Shown here piece after piece: positions 1 through 7,895 of a DNA stretch of 28,647 bases. The notes beneath the pieces were generated by a model, which did no database searches, was not told where the DNA came from, and worked only from the letters and a program-made list of their open reading frames with translations. The DNA is from Scatosoma sp045652965 (GTDB taxonomy: Bacteria > Bacillota > Clostridia > Christensenellales > Borkfalkiaceae). The translations under genes and the position numbers were made by a program. Within the stretch, counting starts at the first letter, position 1. Each line of letters opens with the position of its first letter. The DNA is taken from contig JAZOLI010000116.1 in NCBI GenBank assembly GCA_045652965.1, forward strand, positions 1 to 28,647. The letters are read 5' to 3'.

Positions 1-1881
1 CCCGATTGTCAATGCATTTTGGGTATCGCGCGTGAAGTGGCGGTGGTTTTAAATAAACCCTTTAAAGAGCCTGATTATTCGTTCACGGCGCAAAAAACAA
101 GCGCGCAAGCCATCGACGTGGAAGTGAAAGCGCCTGATCTTTGCCCGCGCTACGTTGGACATTACGTGGAAAACATCAAACAAGCGCAGACGCCTGCTTG
201 GATGAGAAAGCGTCTTGTGCTTTCGGGCATTCGTTCTATCTCGCCCGTCGTGGATATCACCAACTTCGTGCTTCTTGAAATGGGTCAACCCATGCACGCG
301 TTCGACGCGGACGAAATCGGTGGAAGAAAGATCGTTGTAAGAAGAGCGGAAAAGGGCGAAAAAATTACCACGCTCGACGAGAAAGAATTTACGCTTACGA
401 GCGATAATCTTGTGATTTGCGATGGCGATAAACCCGTTGCGCTCGCAGGGATTATGGGTGGATTGAACAGTGAAATTAAGGATAGCACGAAAAACGTATT
501 TTTCGAATCGGCGAAATTTGCGCGCGACAACGTTCGCAAAACTTCGCGTAGCTTAGGGCAAAGCTCCGATTCTTCTTCTCGCTTTGAAAAGGGCGTTGAC
601 ACCTACACCAACGAACGCGGTATGGCGCGTGCATTGCACCTTATCGAAGCGCTTGGCTGCGGTACGGTGACGGATATGCACCGCGACGTTTGCGCGGTTG
701 AGCTTAACCCTAGAACGATGACGGCGAGCGTTTCGAAAATCAACGCACTTTTGGGTATTGAAGTGCCTGAAAGCGAAATCAAGGCAATTTTAACTCGTTT
801 AAATTTCAAACCCGAAATCAAGGGGGACGTTCTCACCGTTGAAATCCCTGGATATCGCGACGACGTAGACGGCTATCCCGACCTTGCCGAAGAAATTATC
901 CGTATGTACGGCTACGAGCACATCACGCCCACGTTCTTGGATAAGGCGAGTGTGACGGGCGGCGGCTTAACGGACGAACAAAAACGCGAATTGCATTTAA
1001 AAAATGCGCTTCGCTTGCAAGGTTTCTCCGAAGCTTATAACTATTCGTTCTATTCCCCTAAAGATTTTGAACTTATGAAACTTGGCGAAGATGATCCGCT
1101 TAGAAACGCGGTAAAAATTTTGAACCCGATCAGCGAAGAGCTTTCGATTATGCGCACCTTCCTTGCACCGTCTATGCTTCAAAACGCCGTGCGTAATATT
1201 CGCCGCGGCAACGACGTGGGAAGATTGTTCGAAGTCGCAAACGTATATTTCCCTAAAAACACGGCGGCAAGCGAAGAACCCGAAGAGAAAAAGCACGTGG
1301 TGCTCGGCATTTGGGGCGGGGGCAACGATTTCTTTGATATGAAAGGCGCAATCGAGCGTTTGGCGGAAGTGTTCCATTTAGACTTCACGTTTGAACGCGC
1401 GGAAAAAACCTATCTTCATCCCGGCGTATCCGCGAAGATTGTTTGCGATAAAAACGTGGTGGGTGAGCTTGGTGACCCCGACCCTGCTATCGCCCTTTCG
1501 CTTGGGCTTGATAAAAAAGTGTATCTTGCCGAGCTTGATTTAACGGCGATTGAAACGCAAATGGACGATTGTATTCGTTATACCAATCTTCCTAAATTCC
1601 CTGCGGTGCAGCGCGACCTTGCGCTTTTGGCGGACGAAAAACTCACCTGCGCGGAAATTGAAGACGTGTTGCTCCATTCTTGTAAATACGTGACGAAAGC
1701 GCACCTTTTCGACGTATACCGCGGTGGACAAGTGCCCGAAGGAAAAAAGAGCATGGCGTTAACGCTCACGTACACGCCCGATCAAAACGTGGAAAAGGCG
1801 TTCACCCCCGAAACGCTTGATGGATTTGTGAAAAAGATACTCGGCAATTTGAAATTTAAACTTGGGGTAGAACTTCGTTAA
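1..1881 (+). CDS. pheT: Phenylalanine--tRNA ligase beta subunit (5' truncated by window)
   Basis: PheT pairs with PheS to charge tRNA-Phe with phenylalanine in the cytoplasm. The reading frame is open from base 1 (PDCQCILGIARE, the usual PheT lead into the B3/4 domain), so the gene starts upstream and the TTG at 19 is not a real start. About 626 residues are present against roughly 800 in the family; the missing part should be the N-terminal tRNA-binding-like domain. Visible are the B3/4 editing region (PVVDITNFVLLEMGQPMHAFD; ALAGIMGG; SSRFEKGVD), the B5 DNA-binding-like domain (IPGYRDDVDGYPDLAEEIIR), the catalytic-like core, and a C-terminal FDX-ACB anticodon-binding domain (LPKFPAVQRDLALL). 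The stop TAA shares its last base with the truB ATG, so the two are probably co-translated. pheS is expected just upstream. Confidence 0.96.
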   Translation, partial: PDCQCILGIAREVAVVLNKPFKEPDYSFTAQKTSAQAIDVEVKAPDLCPRYVGHYVENIKQAQTPAWMRKRLVLSGIRSISPVVDITNFVLLEMGQPMHAFDADEIGGRKIVVRRAEKGEKITTLDEKEFTLTSDNLVICDGDKPVALAGIMGGLNSEIKDSTKNVFFESAKFARDNVRKTSRSLGQSSDSSSRFEKGVDTYTNERGMARALHLIEALGCGTVTDMHRDVCAVELNPRTMTASVSKINALLGIEVPESEIKAILTRLNFKPEIKGDVLTVEIPGYRDDVDGYPDLAEEIIRMYGYEHITPTFLDKASVTGGGLTDEQKRELHLKNALRLQGFSEAYNYSFYSPKDFELMKLGEDDPLRNAVKILNPISEELSIMRTFLAPSMLQNAVRNIRRGNDVGRLFEVANVYFPKNTAASEEPEEKKHVVLGIWGGGNDFFDMKGAIERLAEVFHLDFTFERAEKTYLHPGVSAKIVCDKNVVGELGDPDPAIALSLGLDKKVYLAELDLTAIETQMDDCIRYTNLPKFPAVQRDLALLADEKLTCAEIEDVLLHSCKYVTKAHLFDVYRGGQVPEGKKSMALTLTYTPDQNVEKAFTPETLDGFVKKILGNLKFKLGVELR

Positions 1882-2762
1882 TGAAAAGAACGGAAAAAAT
1901 CAAAAACTACGGTTTTTTCAACGTAGACAAGCCGTCGGGGCTCACGTCTTCGACGGTTGTCAACAAATGTAAATGGCTCACGGCGACCCCTTGTGGGCAT
2001 ATGGGCACGCTCGATCCTTTGGCGAGCGGCGTGTTGCCCGTGGGGGTGGGGAACGCTACGCGCCTTTTCGATTATTTTTTGGAAAAGGAAAAGGAATATA
2101 TCGCCGAATTTACTTTCGGCGTTTCTTCCGACACGCTCGATTCCACGGGCGAGCTCACGTTTGGAGGCTCTATTCCCAGCGAAAAGGAAATCCTTTCAGC
2201 GTTGCCTAAGCTTGTTGGCGAAATCGATCAAATTCCACCTAGGTATAGCGCGAAAAACGTAAACGGGCGTAGGGGGTACGAGCTTGCTAGGGCAGGCGTT
2301 GATTTTGTTCTTCCTGCAAAGCGCGTGAAAATTTTTAGCGTGGAATTGCTTGGCAAGGGCGATAGCGAAAACTCCTATCGTTTCAAAATCAACTGCGGTG
2401 GCGGCACGTATATAAGATCGATCGCAAGAGATTTGGCTTTTGCGCTTGAAACGAACGCCGTGATGAGCGCGCTTCATCGCACGAAAAGCGGTGTGTTTGA
2501 GATAAAAAACGCCATTCCCTTTTCCCTTTTACAGCAAGATCTGCCTGTGGAAGAGCTTGAAAAATTTTTAATTCCCACCGAAAGCGTGTTGCCTTTCCCC
2601 GCCCTTTCGCTCACGGCTAAAAATTCGGAACGCATATTCAGTGGCATGGCGCTGGAAACGGACGAAAAAGACGGGCTTTATAAACTTTATAAAGACGAAT
2701 GTTTTTACGGCATAGCTGAGGTGCAAAACGGCATGGCGAAAGCCAAAACGAAATTATGTTAA
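1881..2762 (+). CDS. truB: tRNA pseudouridine-55 synthase TruB
   Basis: TruB converts U55 in the T-loop of most tRNAs to pseudouridine. The protein has 293 residues, normal for the family. The catalytic motif GHMGTLDPLASGVLPVGVG is at about residues 39-57 with the nucleophilic Asp at D45, and the KPSGLTS motif is at 17-23. The RYSAKNVNGRRGYELAR and GGTYIRSIARDL segments are also typical. The ATG overlaps the pheT stop by one base and the 3' end overlaps ribF by 7 bp. In most Bacillota truB-ribF lies behind infB-rbfA in the nusA operon. Here it follows pheT, about 25 kb from rimP-nusA at the other end of the window. Confidence 0.96.
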   Translation: MKRTEKIKNYGFFNVDKPSGLTSSTVVNKCKWLTATPCGHMGTLDPLASGVLPVGVGNATRLFDYFLEKEKEYIAEFTFGVSSDTLDSTGELTFGGSIPSEKEILSALPKLVGEIDQIPPRYSAKNVNGRRGYELARAGVDFVLPAKRVKIFSVELLGKGDSENSYRFKINCGGGTYIRSIARDLAFALETNAVMSALHRTKSGVFEIKNAIPFSLLQQDLPVEELEKFLIPTESVLPFPALSLTAKNSERIFSGMALETDEKDGLYKLYKDECFYGIAEVQNGMAKAKTKLC

Positions 2763-3625
2763 AGACGGTTGATTTTAGCGGAAAATTTGATAAAAACGTC
2801 GGGTGCGTGATGTTGCTCGGCGGTTTTGACGGTTTACACGCAGGTCATAAAAAACTTGTGCAAAGAGCGAAAGCTTTTTCTTTGCCGATCGGGATCATGA
2901 CGATCGTGGGCGGTAAGGAAGAAAAAAGCCTTTTCACGCTTGAAGAGCGAGAAGAAATTTTCAAGCGCGTAGGTGTGGATTTTGCGTTCGAATTGCCCTT
3001 TCAAGAAATTAAAAATTTATCCCCCGAACAATTTTCCAATTTATTGATTAGTGAATTTAATCCCAAAGCGTTTGTTTGCGGCGACGATTTTCGCTTTGGT
3101 AAAAACGCCTCTGGCACGCCCGAAACGCTCAAAGAAGTGGGGCAGGTACGCGTTGAAGTCGAGAAATTGATCACGGCAAACGGCGAAAAAATCAGTTCCA
3201 CCACGATAAAAGCGTACGTTTCAGCAGGGGAAGTGGACAAAGCGAGCGAGCTTTTAGGCGAAGAATTTTTCTTGCTTGGCACGATCGTGAAAGATCGGGG
3301 TGTGGGCAAAACGATCGGCTTTCCCACGGCGAACGCTGAATATCCAAAAGATAAATATCCCATCAAACAAGGCGTGTATGAAACGCGTGTTTGCATAAAC
3401 GGTAAAGAATATAAAGGCATCACCAACTATGGCAATCGCCCTACGTTTGATAACGATGCAACCAAAACGGAAACGTTTTTAGACGGCTTTGACGGTGAAC
3501 TGTATGGCAAAACGCTAAAAATTCGTTTCGTGCGATTTTTGCGCGAGATTAAGAAATTTGAAAGCGTGGCAGGGTTGCAAGCGCAATTAAAGGAAGATAT
3601 AAGGAGAGTGCGAGAACATGATTAA
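2756..3625 (+). CDS. ribF: Bifunctional riboflavin kinase / FAD synthetase
   Basis: RibF phosphorylates riboflavin to FMN and adenylylates FMN to FAD. The 289-residue protein shows the N-terminal nucleotidyltransferase domain with GGFDGLHAGH at residues 22-31 (the HxGH class signature) and the FVCGDDFRFGKNASG segment. The C-terminal riboflavin kinase domain begins near residue 160, with GKTIGFPTAN near 181-192 and GITNYGNRPTF near 220. The ATG lies inside the end of truB (7 bp overlap) and the gene overlaps the next one by 8 bp, indicating tight co-translation. No leader that could hold an FMN riboswitch exists at this internal position. Confidence 0.96.
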   Translation: MLKTVDFSGKFDKNVGCVMLLGGFDGLHAGHKKLVQRAKAFSLPIGIMTIVGGKEEKSLFTLEEREEIFKRVGVDFAFELPFQEIKNLSPEQFSNLLISEFNPKAFVCGDDFRFGKNASGTPETLKEVGQVRVEVEKLITANGEKISSTTIKAYVSAGEVDKASELLGEEFFLLGTIVKDRGVGKTIGFPTANAEYPKDKYPIKQGVYETRVCINGKEYKGITNYGNRPTFDNDATKTETFLDGFDGELYGKTLKIRFVRFLREIKKFESVAGLQAQLKEDIRRVREHD

Positions 3626-4466
3626 ATTCGGTCCGAGCGGAAACTCGGAAAGCTTTTACGCCGAAGGCAATGGGCACACCGAGCAAACGGCTGCCTATGT
3701 TAAAAACAGGGGCTTGGATTGCTTTGAATATTCGTTTGGTCGCGGCGTTAGAATGACGGAAGATAAAGCAATTTCTATCGGCGAAGCGTTTAAGGCGGAA
3801 GATGTCGAAATTTCGGCGCACGCGCCCTATTTTATCAATTTTGCCAACCCCGACGATGAAATGGCGGCAAAATCGTATGGCTACGTGTTAGACACAGCGA
3901 GAGCTTGCAAACTTATGGGCGGAAAGCGTATCGTTTTTCATCCCGCGGCGCAGGGGAAAGCGAGCCGCGAAGAAGCCGTTTCTCTCACGGAAAATCGACT
4001 GGAAATTTTAAGAGAATATATCGAGCTTAACGATTTAGGCGATATGATGTTTTGCCCTGAAACGATGGGAAAAATGGCGCAAATCGGCACGATTGAAGAG
4101 ATTGTTCGTTTTTGTAAGATTGATCCCGTGTTCACGCCTTGCGTCGATTTCGGGCACGTGAATGCAAGAGAGCAAGGCTCGCTACAAAGCGTGGAAGATT
4201 ATTATGCTCGCTTGGCGTATATGATCGACGAGCTTGGCTATGAGCGCATGAAAAATTTCCACGTGCATTTTTCTAAGATTATGTATTCGGCGAAAGGGGA
4301 AGTGAAGCATTTGACTTTTGCCGATGAAATATACGGTCCAAATTTCGAGCCGCTTGCCATTGCGCTTAAAAAATTGAAATTAGAGCCGTATATTGTGAGC
4401 GAATCGGACGGCACGCAAGCGGAAGATGCAGCGGCAATGAAAGCGATTTATCAAGGAATTTTATAA
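3618..4466 (+). CDS. Endonuclease IV-like TIM-barrel protein
   Basis: This 282-residue protein resembles the AP endonuclease IV (Nfo) TIM-barrel family, which cleaves abasic sites with three metal ions. Residues matching the Nfo metal ligands are visible: H68 (SAHAPY), H108 (FHPAA), E148 (CPET), D177 and H180 (VDFGHV), H215/H217 (FHVHFS), H231 and E262 (VSESDG). The Nfo Asp that precedes the last His by two positions (DRH motif) is Val here (V229-K-H), with Glu at 228. It therefore belongs to a divergent branch, and its activity could be on DNA or on another phosphorylated or sugar substrate. The start overlaps the end of ribF by 8 bp (ribosome binding site AAGGAG near 3600). It is the last gene of the pheT-truB-ribF unit. 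Family assignment is solid; the exact reaction is inferred. Confidence 0.8.
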   Translation: MIKFGPSGNSESFYAEGNGHTEQTAAYVKNRGLDCFEYSFGRGVRMTEDKAISIGEAFKAEDVEISAHAPYFINFANPDDEMAAKSYGYVLDTARACKLMGGKRIVFHPAAQGKASREEAVSLTENRLEILREYIELNDLGDMMFCPETMGKMAQIGTIEEIVRFCKIDPVFTPCVDFGHVNAREQGSLQSVEDYYARLAYMIDELGYERMKNFHVHFSKIMYSAKGEVKHLTFADEIYGPNFEPLAIALKKLKLEPYIVSESDGTQAEDAAAMKAIYQGIL

Positions 4467-4493
4467 AAATTAGCAGATTACGTCGTCGTACAC

Positions 4494-4522
4494 TTGACGA
4501 AACGGGAAAATTTTGTTAAAAT
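4494..4522 (+). promoter_or_regulatory. Sigma-A-type promoter for the aminopeptidase-efp unit
   Basis: A -35 box TTGACG (4494-4499) and a -10 box TAAAAT (4517-4522) are separated by exactly 17 bp. This is the only clear promoter in the 68-bp gap after the endonuclease-like gene. The predicted start point falls near 4529-4531, only a few bases before the ATG at 4535, so the transcript would have almost no 5' leader. Confidence 0.7.
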
Positions 4523-4534
4523 AAGAAATAAGAT

Positions 4535-5590
4535 ATGATGATTACCAACGGAAAAAAGGTTTTAAGCAGTAGCGGTTGCGATGCTGTATACACTTCTTGC
4601 GAGTTTTTGCTTCGCTACATCACGGGCATGGGGCCTGAAAACGGCTGTGCGATCGTGGATAAAACGGGCACGACGCTCTATACCGATATGCGGTATATGG
4701 AAGCGGCGGAAAAAATGTTCAAAGGCACGGACGTGACCCCCGCTTTGGGGAAAAGAAGTGAAGTGCTTGCGCGTCTTGCTAGTTATGAAAAGGTGGGTGT
4801 TTCGTTCGATCATACCCCGCACGTGGAATATCTTGCGCTTGAAAGCGCAGGAGTGAAAACGGAAAACGTGGATAAATGTCTTGCCCAAGCAATGGGTGTA
4901 AAAAACGCTTGGGAACTTGACAACATCGCAAAGGCTTGTACGATTGCAGAACGCGCGTTTTTAAAACTTTTGCCTGAGATCAAAGAAGGCATGAGCGAAA
5001 CGGAAATCGCCGCGCTGTTAGAATATAACATGCGAGCGTTGGGTGCGGAAGGCACGTCGTTTGCAACCATCGTTGCGTTTGGTGCACACGCCGCTGTTCC
5101 TCACCATGAAACGGGTACGGACAAGCTTAAATTCGGCGACGAAATTTTGATTGATTTCGGCTGCAAAGTAAATGGCTATTGTTCGGATATCACGCGCACG
5201 TTTTTGTTTGGCGACGATGGTAAACACGGTGAATTTAAAAAAGCTTACGAAGCGGTGCTTGGTGCGCACGAGCTTGTGAAAGAAAAAGCAAGAAGCGGCA
5301 TGACGGGCGTGGAAGTGGATGCGATCGCGCGAAACTTCTTGAACGAAAAAGGCTACGGCAAATTGTTCACCCATTCGCTTGGGCACGGCATCGGGCTCAA
5401 CGTCCACGAATTTCCCAGCGTAAGCCCGCGCGGAGAAACCCCGTTGGAAGATGGCATGGTGTTCTCGGATGAGCCGGGGGTGTACGCGGCAGGCGAATAC
5501 GGGATTCGTATCGAAGACACCGTGACGATGAAAGACGGAAAAGTGAAGAGTTTCATGACGGAAACGGATCGAAACCTTATCATTTTATAA
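4535..5590 (+). CDS. M24-family Xaa-Pro aminopeptidase/dipeptidase
   Basis: A 351-residue two-domain metallopeptidase that should remove N-terminal residues next to proline or cleave Xaa-Pro dipeptides in the cytoplasm. The N-terminal creatinase-like domain covers about residues 1-120 and the pita-bread catalytic domain 130-351. All five dimetal ligands are visible: D207 (LIDFG), D218 (SDITRTF), H284 (HSLGHGIGL), E313 (DEPGVY) and E327 (RIEDTV). Two ATG codons stand in tandem at 4535 and 4538. No convincing Shine-Dalgarno sequence precedes either, and the promoter sits almost directly upstream. Its position immediately before efp is common in Bacillota. Whether it acts as aminopeptidase P or as prolidase cannot be read from the sequence. 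Confidence 0.92.
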   Translation: MMITNGKKVLSSSGCDAVYTSCEFLLRYITGMGPENGCAIVDKTGTTLYTDMRYMEAAEKMFKGTDVTPALGKRSEVLARLASYEKVGVSFDHTPHVEYLALESAGVKTENVDKCLAQAMGVKNAWELDNIAKACTIAERAFLKLLPEIKEGMSETEIAALLEYNMRALGAEGTSFATIVAFGAHAAVPHHETGTDKLKFGDEILIDFGCKVNGYCSDITRTFLFGDDGKHGEFKKAYEAVLGAHELVKEKARSGMTGVEVDAIARNFLNEKGYGKLFTHSLGHGIGLNVHEFPSVSPRGETPLEDGMVFSDEPGVYAAGEYGIRIEDTVTMKDGKVKSFMTETDRNLIIL

Positions 5591-5627
5591 AATTAAAAAA
5601 ATATTAGTGCACAAGGAGAAAAATTTT

Positions 5628-6191
5628 ATGGCACAAATTTTAGCAGGCGATATTCGTAAAGGCGCAACCTTTGAATACAAGAGCGGCGTTTACACGGTAA
5701 CCGACTTCCAACACGTTAAGCCCGGTAAAGGCGCGGCGTTCGTTAGAACGACGCTTAAAAACGTTGTGACGGGACAAGTTCTTTCCAACGAAACGTTCAA
5801 CCCTACGACCAAGCTTGAAACGGCGCAAGTTGAAACGAAGAAAATGACGTATTCCTATTACGACGGCGAATTCTACGTGTTCATGGACGAAGAATATAAC
5901 CAAGAAATGCTTACGTTCGATCAAGTGGAAGAAGCGCTTAAATATATCAAGGAAAACGACACGGTAACGGTGAAATTCCTTTATGGCAAGGCGTTCTCGG
6001 TGGAACCTGAAAACTTCGTAGAACTTAAAGTTATCGAAGCAGAACCTGGCGTTAAGGGCAACACGGCGACCAACGTTATGAAGAACGCGAAAGTGGAAAC
6101 GGGTGCAACCATTCAAGTTCCCATGTTCGTAGAAGAAGGCGAAACGATCCGTATCGACACGAGAACGGGCGAATACATGAGCCGCGTATAA
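5628..6191 (+). CDS. efp: Elongation factor P
   Basis: EF-P enters the ribosomal E site and rescues ribosomes stalled on polyproline stretches. I chose the ATG at 5628 because AAGGAG (5613-5618) lies 9 bp ahead and the protein then begins MAQILAGDIRKG as the family does; the in-frame GTG at 5607 lies upstream of that ribosome binding site. The product has 187 residues in three beta-barrel domains: KOW-like N-terminal, central OB, and C-terminal OB ending GETIRIDTRTGEYMSRV. The modifiable loop lysine is K34 in VKPGKGAAF. Neither an EpmA/B-type nor another modification enzyme is nearby. It follows the M24 peptidase by 37 bp and is probably co-transcribed with it. Confidence 0.97.
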   Translation: MAQILAGDIRKGATFEYKSGVYTVTDFQHVKPGKGAAFVRTTLKNVVTGQVLSNETFNPTTKLETAQVETKKMTYSYYDGEFYVFMDEEYNQEMLTFDQVEEALKYIKENDTVTVKFLYGKAFSVEPENFVELKVIEAEPGVKGNTATNVMKNAKVETGATIQVPMFVEEGETIRIDTRTGEYMSRV

Positions 6192-6220
6192 GCTCTCGCA
6201 AATCCAACGAAATAAACATC

Positions 6221-6250
6221 AAAATGCAGGATTTTTTATCCTGCGTTTTG
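6221..6250 (+). terminator. Intrinsic terminator after efp
   Basis: GCAGGAT (6226-6232) pairs with ATCCTGC (6238-6244) around a T5 loop. The stem can extend outward through a T-G wobble and four A-T pairs into the TTTT at 6246-6249, giving about 12 bp followed by a U-rich tail. It lies 30 bp after the efp stop and should end the peptidase-efp transcript, perhaps partially, as no separate promoter for dtd is obvious. Confidence 0.8.
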
Positions 6251-6272
6251 TCGTGTAAAAAGAGGTGTAAAA

Positions 6273-6710
6273 ATGAGAGCGGTTGTGCAACGCGTTAAAA
6301 AAACGAGCTTAAAAGTGAACGGGGAATTGATCTCGGAAATCGATTTTGGTTTGACGGTATTTTTGGGTATTAAGGTGGGCGACGAAAAGGAGCAAGCCGA
6401 TTATCTAATGCGAAAGATCGCCAATTTGCGCGTTTTTGAAGACGAAAACGGAAAGATGAATTTGTCGGTGAAAGACGTTGGCGGCGAAGTGTTGCTCGTT
6501 TCACAATTTACGCTTTACGGCGATGCGTCGCACGGAAATAGACCGAGCTTTACGCTTGCCGAGCGCCCCGAAAAAGCGGAGCCGTTATACGAATACGCAC
6601 TTTCCGCACTCGAAGCACAAGGCGTTAGGATGAAAAGGGGCGTGTTCGGCGCGGATATGAAGATTGAGCAGCTCAACGACGGTCCCGTCACCATTTTGTT
6701 GGAAATTTAA
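6273..6710 (+). CDS. dtd: D-aminoacyl-tRNA deacylase
   Basis: Dtd hydrolyses D-amino acids (and glycine mis-attached to tRNA-Ala) from tRNA and so enforces chirality in translation. The 145-residue length is exactly typical. The family signatures are MRAVVQRV at the N-terminus, the SQFTLYGD motif near residues 77-84 and the C-terminal NDGPVT motif holding the Gly-Pro that reaches into the partner active site. The ribosome binding site is AGAGGTG just ahead of the ATG at 6273. Terminators lie on both sides, so it may depend on readthrough from efp or on a weak promoter I could not identify. In many Bacillota dtd follows relA; that gene is not next to it here. Confidence 0.96.
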   Translation: MRAVVQRVKKTSLKVNGELISEIDFGLTVFLGIKVGDEKEQADYLMRKIANLRVFEDENGKMNLSVKDVGGEVLLVSQFTLYGDASHGNRPSFTLAERPEKAEPLYEYALSALEAQGVRMKRGVFGADMKIEQLNDGPVTILLEI

Positions 6711-6765
6711 AAAAACTATAAGCGTCGCATTTGCGGCGCTTCCTTTTTATGGAAATTTAAAAAAA
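6700..6765 (+). repeat. 16-bp direct repeat flanking the dtd terminator
   Basis: The sequence TGGAAATTTAAAAAAA occurs at 6700-6715, where it includes the last codons and stop of dtd, and again at 6750-6765. The terminator hairpin lies between the copies. The second copy looks like a duplicate of the dtd 3' end. Confidence 0.7.
6721..6749 (+). terminator. Intrinsic terminator after dtd
   Basis: AGCGTCGC and GCGGCGCT (6721-6740) form a GC-rich stem of about 8-9 bp with one G-T wobble and a short ATTT-type loop. It is followed by TCCTTTTTA. It lies 10 bp past the dtd stop and separates dtd from the dgt-dnaG-rpoD cluster. Confidence 0.82.
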
Positions 6766-6814
6766 TCGACCCTTTTTTTATAAAAAATAAAAAAAGTTCC
6801 TTAAAAAAAAGGAT

Positions 6815-6834
6815 TTCGACAGGTTTGTGTCGAA
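6815..6834 (+). promoter_or_regulatory. Inverted repeat upstream of dgt (possible operator or leader hairpin)
   Basis: A perfect 7-bp inverted repeat, TTCGACA then 6 bp GGTTTG then TGTCGAA, lies 23 bp before the dgt ATG and just ahead of its ribosome binding site AAGGAGAG (6844-6851). It sits in the 147-bp AT-rich gap 6711-6857. The gap also holds a small TCCTT/AAGGA hairpin (6798-6813) and A/T runs. I could not match the repeat to a regulator box I know, and no well-spaced promoter is obvious. Confidence 0.5.
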
Positions 6835-6857
6835 TAATAATTTAAGGAGAGAAAGAT

Positions 6858-7895
6858 ATGGACGTGATGCAAGACAAGTTTTCATGCGTGCGCGAGCGTA
6901 TTTGCGCGCGCGAAGAAGCGTTTTTTTCACCGTTTGCGCAAAAGTCTGCACAAACAAAAGGTCGTTTGCGCGAAGAAACGCCTTGCGATTTTCGCACCGA
7001 TTTCGGGCGTGATCGCGACCGTATCATTTACAGCAATTCGTTTAAACGCTTAAAAAACAAAACGCAGGTGTTTTTTGCACCCGAAGGGGATCACTATATC
7101 ACGCGGCTCACGCACACGCTCGACGTTTCGCAAATTGCCCGTTCGATCGCTCGCACGCTCAATCTCAATGAAGACCTTGCCGAAGCGATTGCCCTTGGCC
7201 ACGATCTTGGGCACACGCCGTTTGGGCACGTGGGGGAAAGGGTGCTCGCAAAGCTTGCTGAAAAAGGCTTTCATCACAACGAGCAATCGCTCCGCGTTGT
7301 CGATTGCATTGAAAAGAACGGTCGAGGTTTAAATTTGACGTTTGAAGTGCGCGACGGCATTTTGGAGCATAAAAGCTCGGGAAACCCGAAAACGCTTGAA
7401 GGACAAGCGGTGTCGCTTGCCGATCGTATCGCGTATATCAATCACGACATTGAAGATGCGATCCGCGCAGGAATTTTGAAAGAGAGCGATCTTCCCAAGC
7501 GCGCCGTCAAGGTGCTTGGGGATAAAACGAAAACGCGCATCAACAAAGCGATTGCCGACATTTACGAAACGTCGTATGGTAAAAATTTCGTGCGTATGTC
7601 GGAAGAAGTGATGCAAGCTACGAACGAGCTTCGCACATTTATGTTTGAACGAGTGTACGAGCTTGCGAACAAATCGATACAAGAACGTTCGGAACGCATG
7701 CTCAGCCAAATGTTTAACTATTTTACGAAAAACGTAGACAAGCTCCCCGCGCGCTATTTGCGCCTTTTACAGCGCGATGGCAAAGAGCAGGTAGTTTGCG
7801 ATTATTTATCGGGAATGACGGACAGGTACGCAATCGGCGTGTTTGAAAACTTGTTCATTCCCTCAACCTTTTCCATAGGAGGCGTCGATTCGTGA
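6858..7895 (+). CDS. dgt: dGTPase-like HD-domain triphosphohydrolase
   Basis: Proteins of this family hydrolyse dGTP (and often other dNTPs) to the nucleoside and triphosphate, adjusting dNTP pools. The product has 345 residues, the usual size of the short Gram-positive type. The HD metal site is complete: H86 (RLTHTLD), H115-D116 (GHDLGHTPFGH) and D189 (LADRIAYINHDIEDA). FHHNEQSLR after the HD motif is also characteristic. The ATG at 6858 is preceded by AAGGAGAG. The gene overlaps dnaG by 4 bp, a frequent clostridial arrangement that links nucleotide pool control with primase and the main sigma factor. Confidence 0.93.
   Translation: MDVMQDKFSCVRERICAREEAFFSPFAQKSAQTKGRLREETPCDFRTDFGRDRDRIIYSNSFKRLKNKTQVFFAPEGDHYITRLTHTLDVSQIARSIARTLNLNEDLAEAIALGHDLGHTPFGHVGERVLAKLAEKGFHHNEQSLRVVDCIEKNGRGLNLTFEVRDGILEHKSSGNPKTLEGQAVSLADRIAYINHDIEDAIRAGILKESDLPKRAVKVLGDKTKTRINKAIADIYETSYGKNFVRMSEEVMQATNELRTFMFERVYELANKSIQERSERMLSQMFNYFTKNVDKLPARYLRLLQRDGKEQVVCDYLSGMTDRYAIGVFENLFIPSTFSIGGVDS

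Noticed and set aside
4471..4493. Possible terminator after the endonuclease IV-like gene
   Set aside because: Only a 4-bp TACG/CGTA pairing and no U-tract; not enough for a terminator call.
5607..5627. GTG start extending EF-P by seven residues
   Set aside because: The strong AAGGAG at 5613-5618 lies after this GTG and serves the ATG at 5628, which gives the standard EF-P N-terminus.
6771..6814. A/T runs and a TCCTT/AAGGA hairpin as a promoter or second terminator
   Set aside because: TATAAA-like strings have no acceptable -35 partner at 16-18 bp and the hairpin has only 5 A/T-rich pairs.
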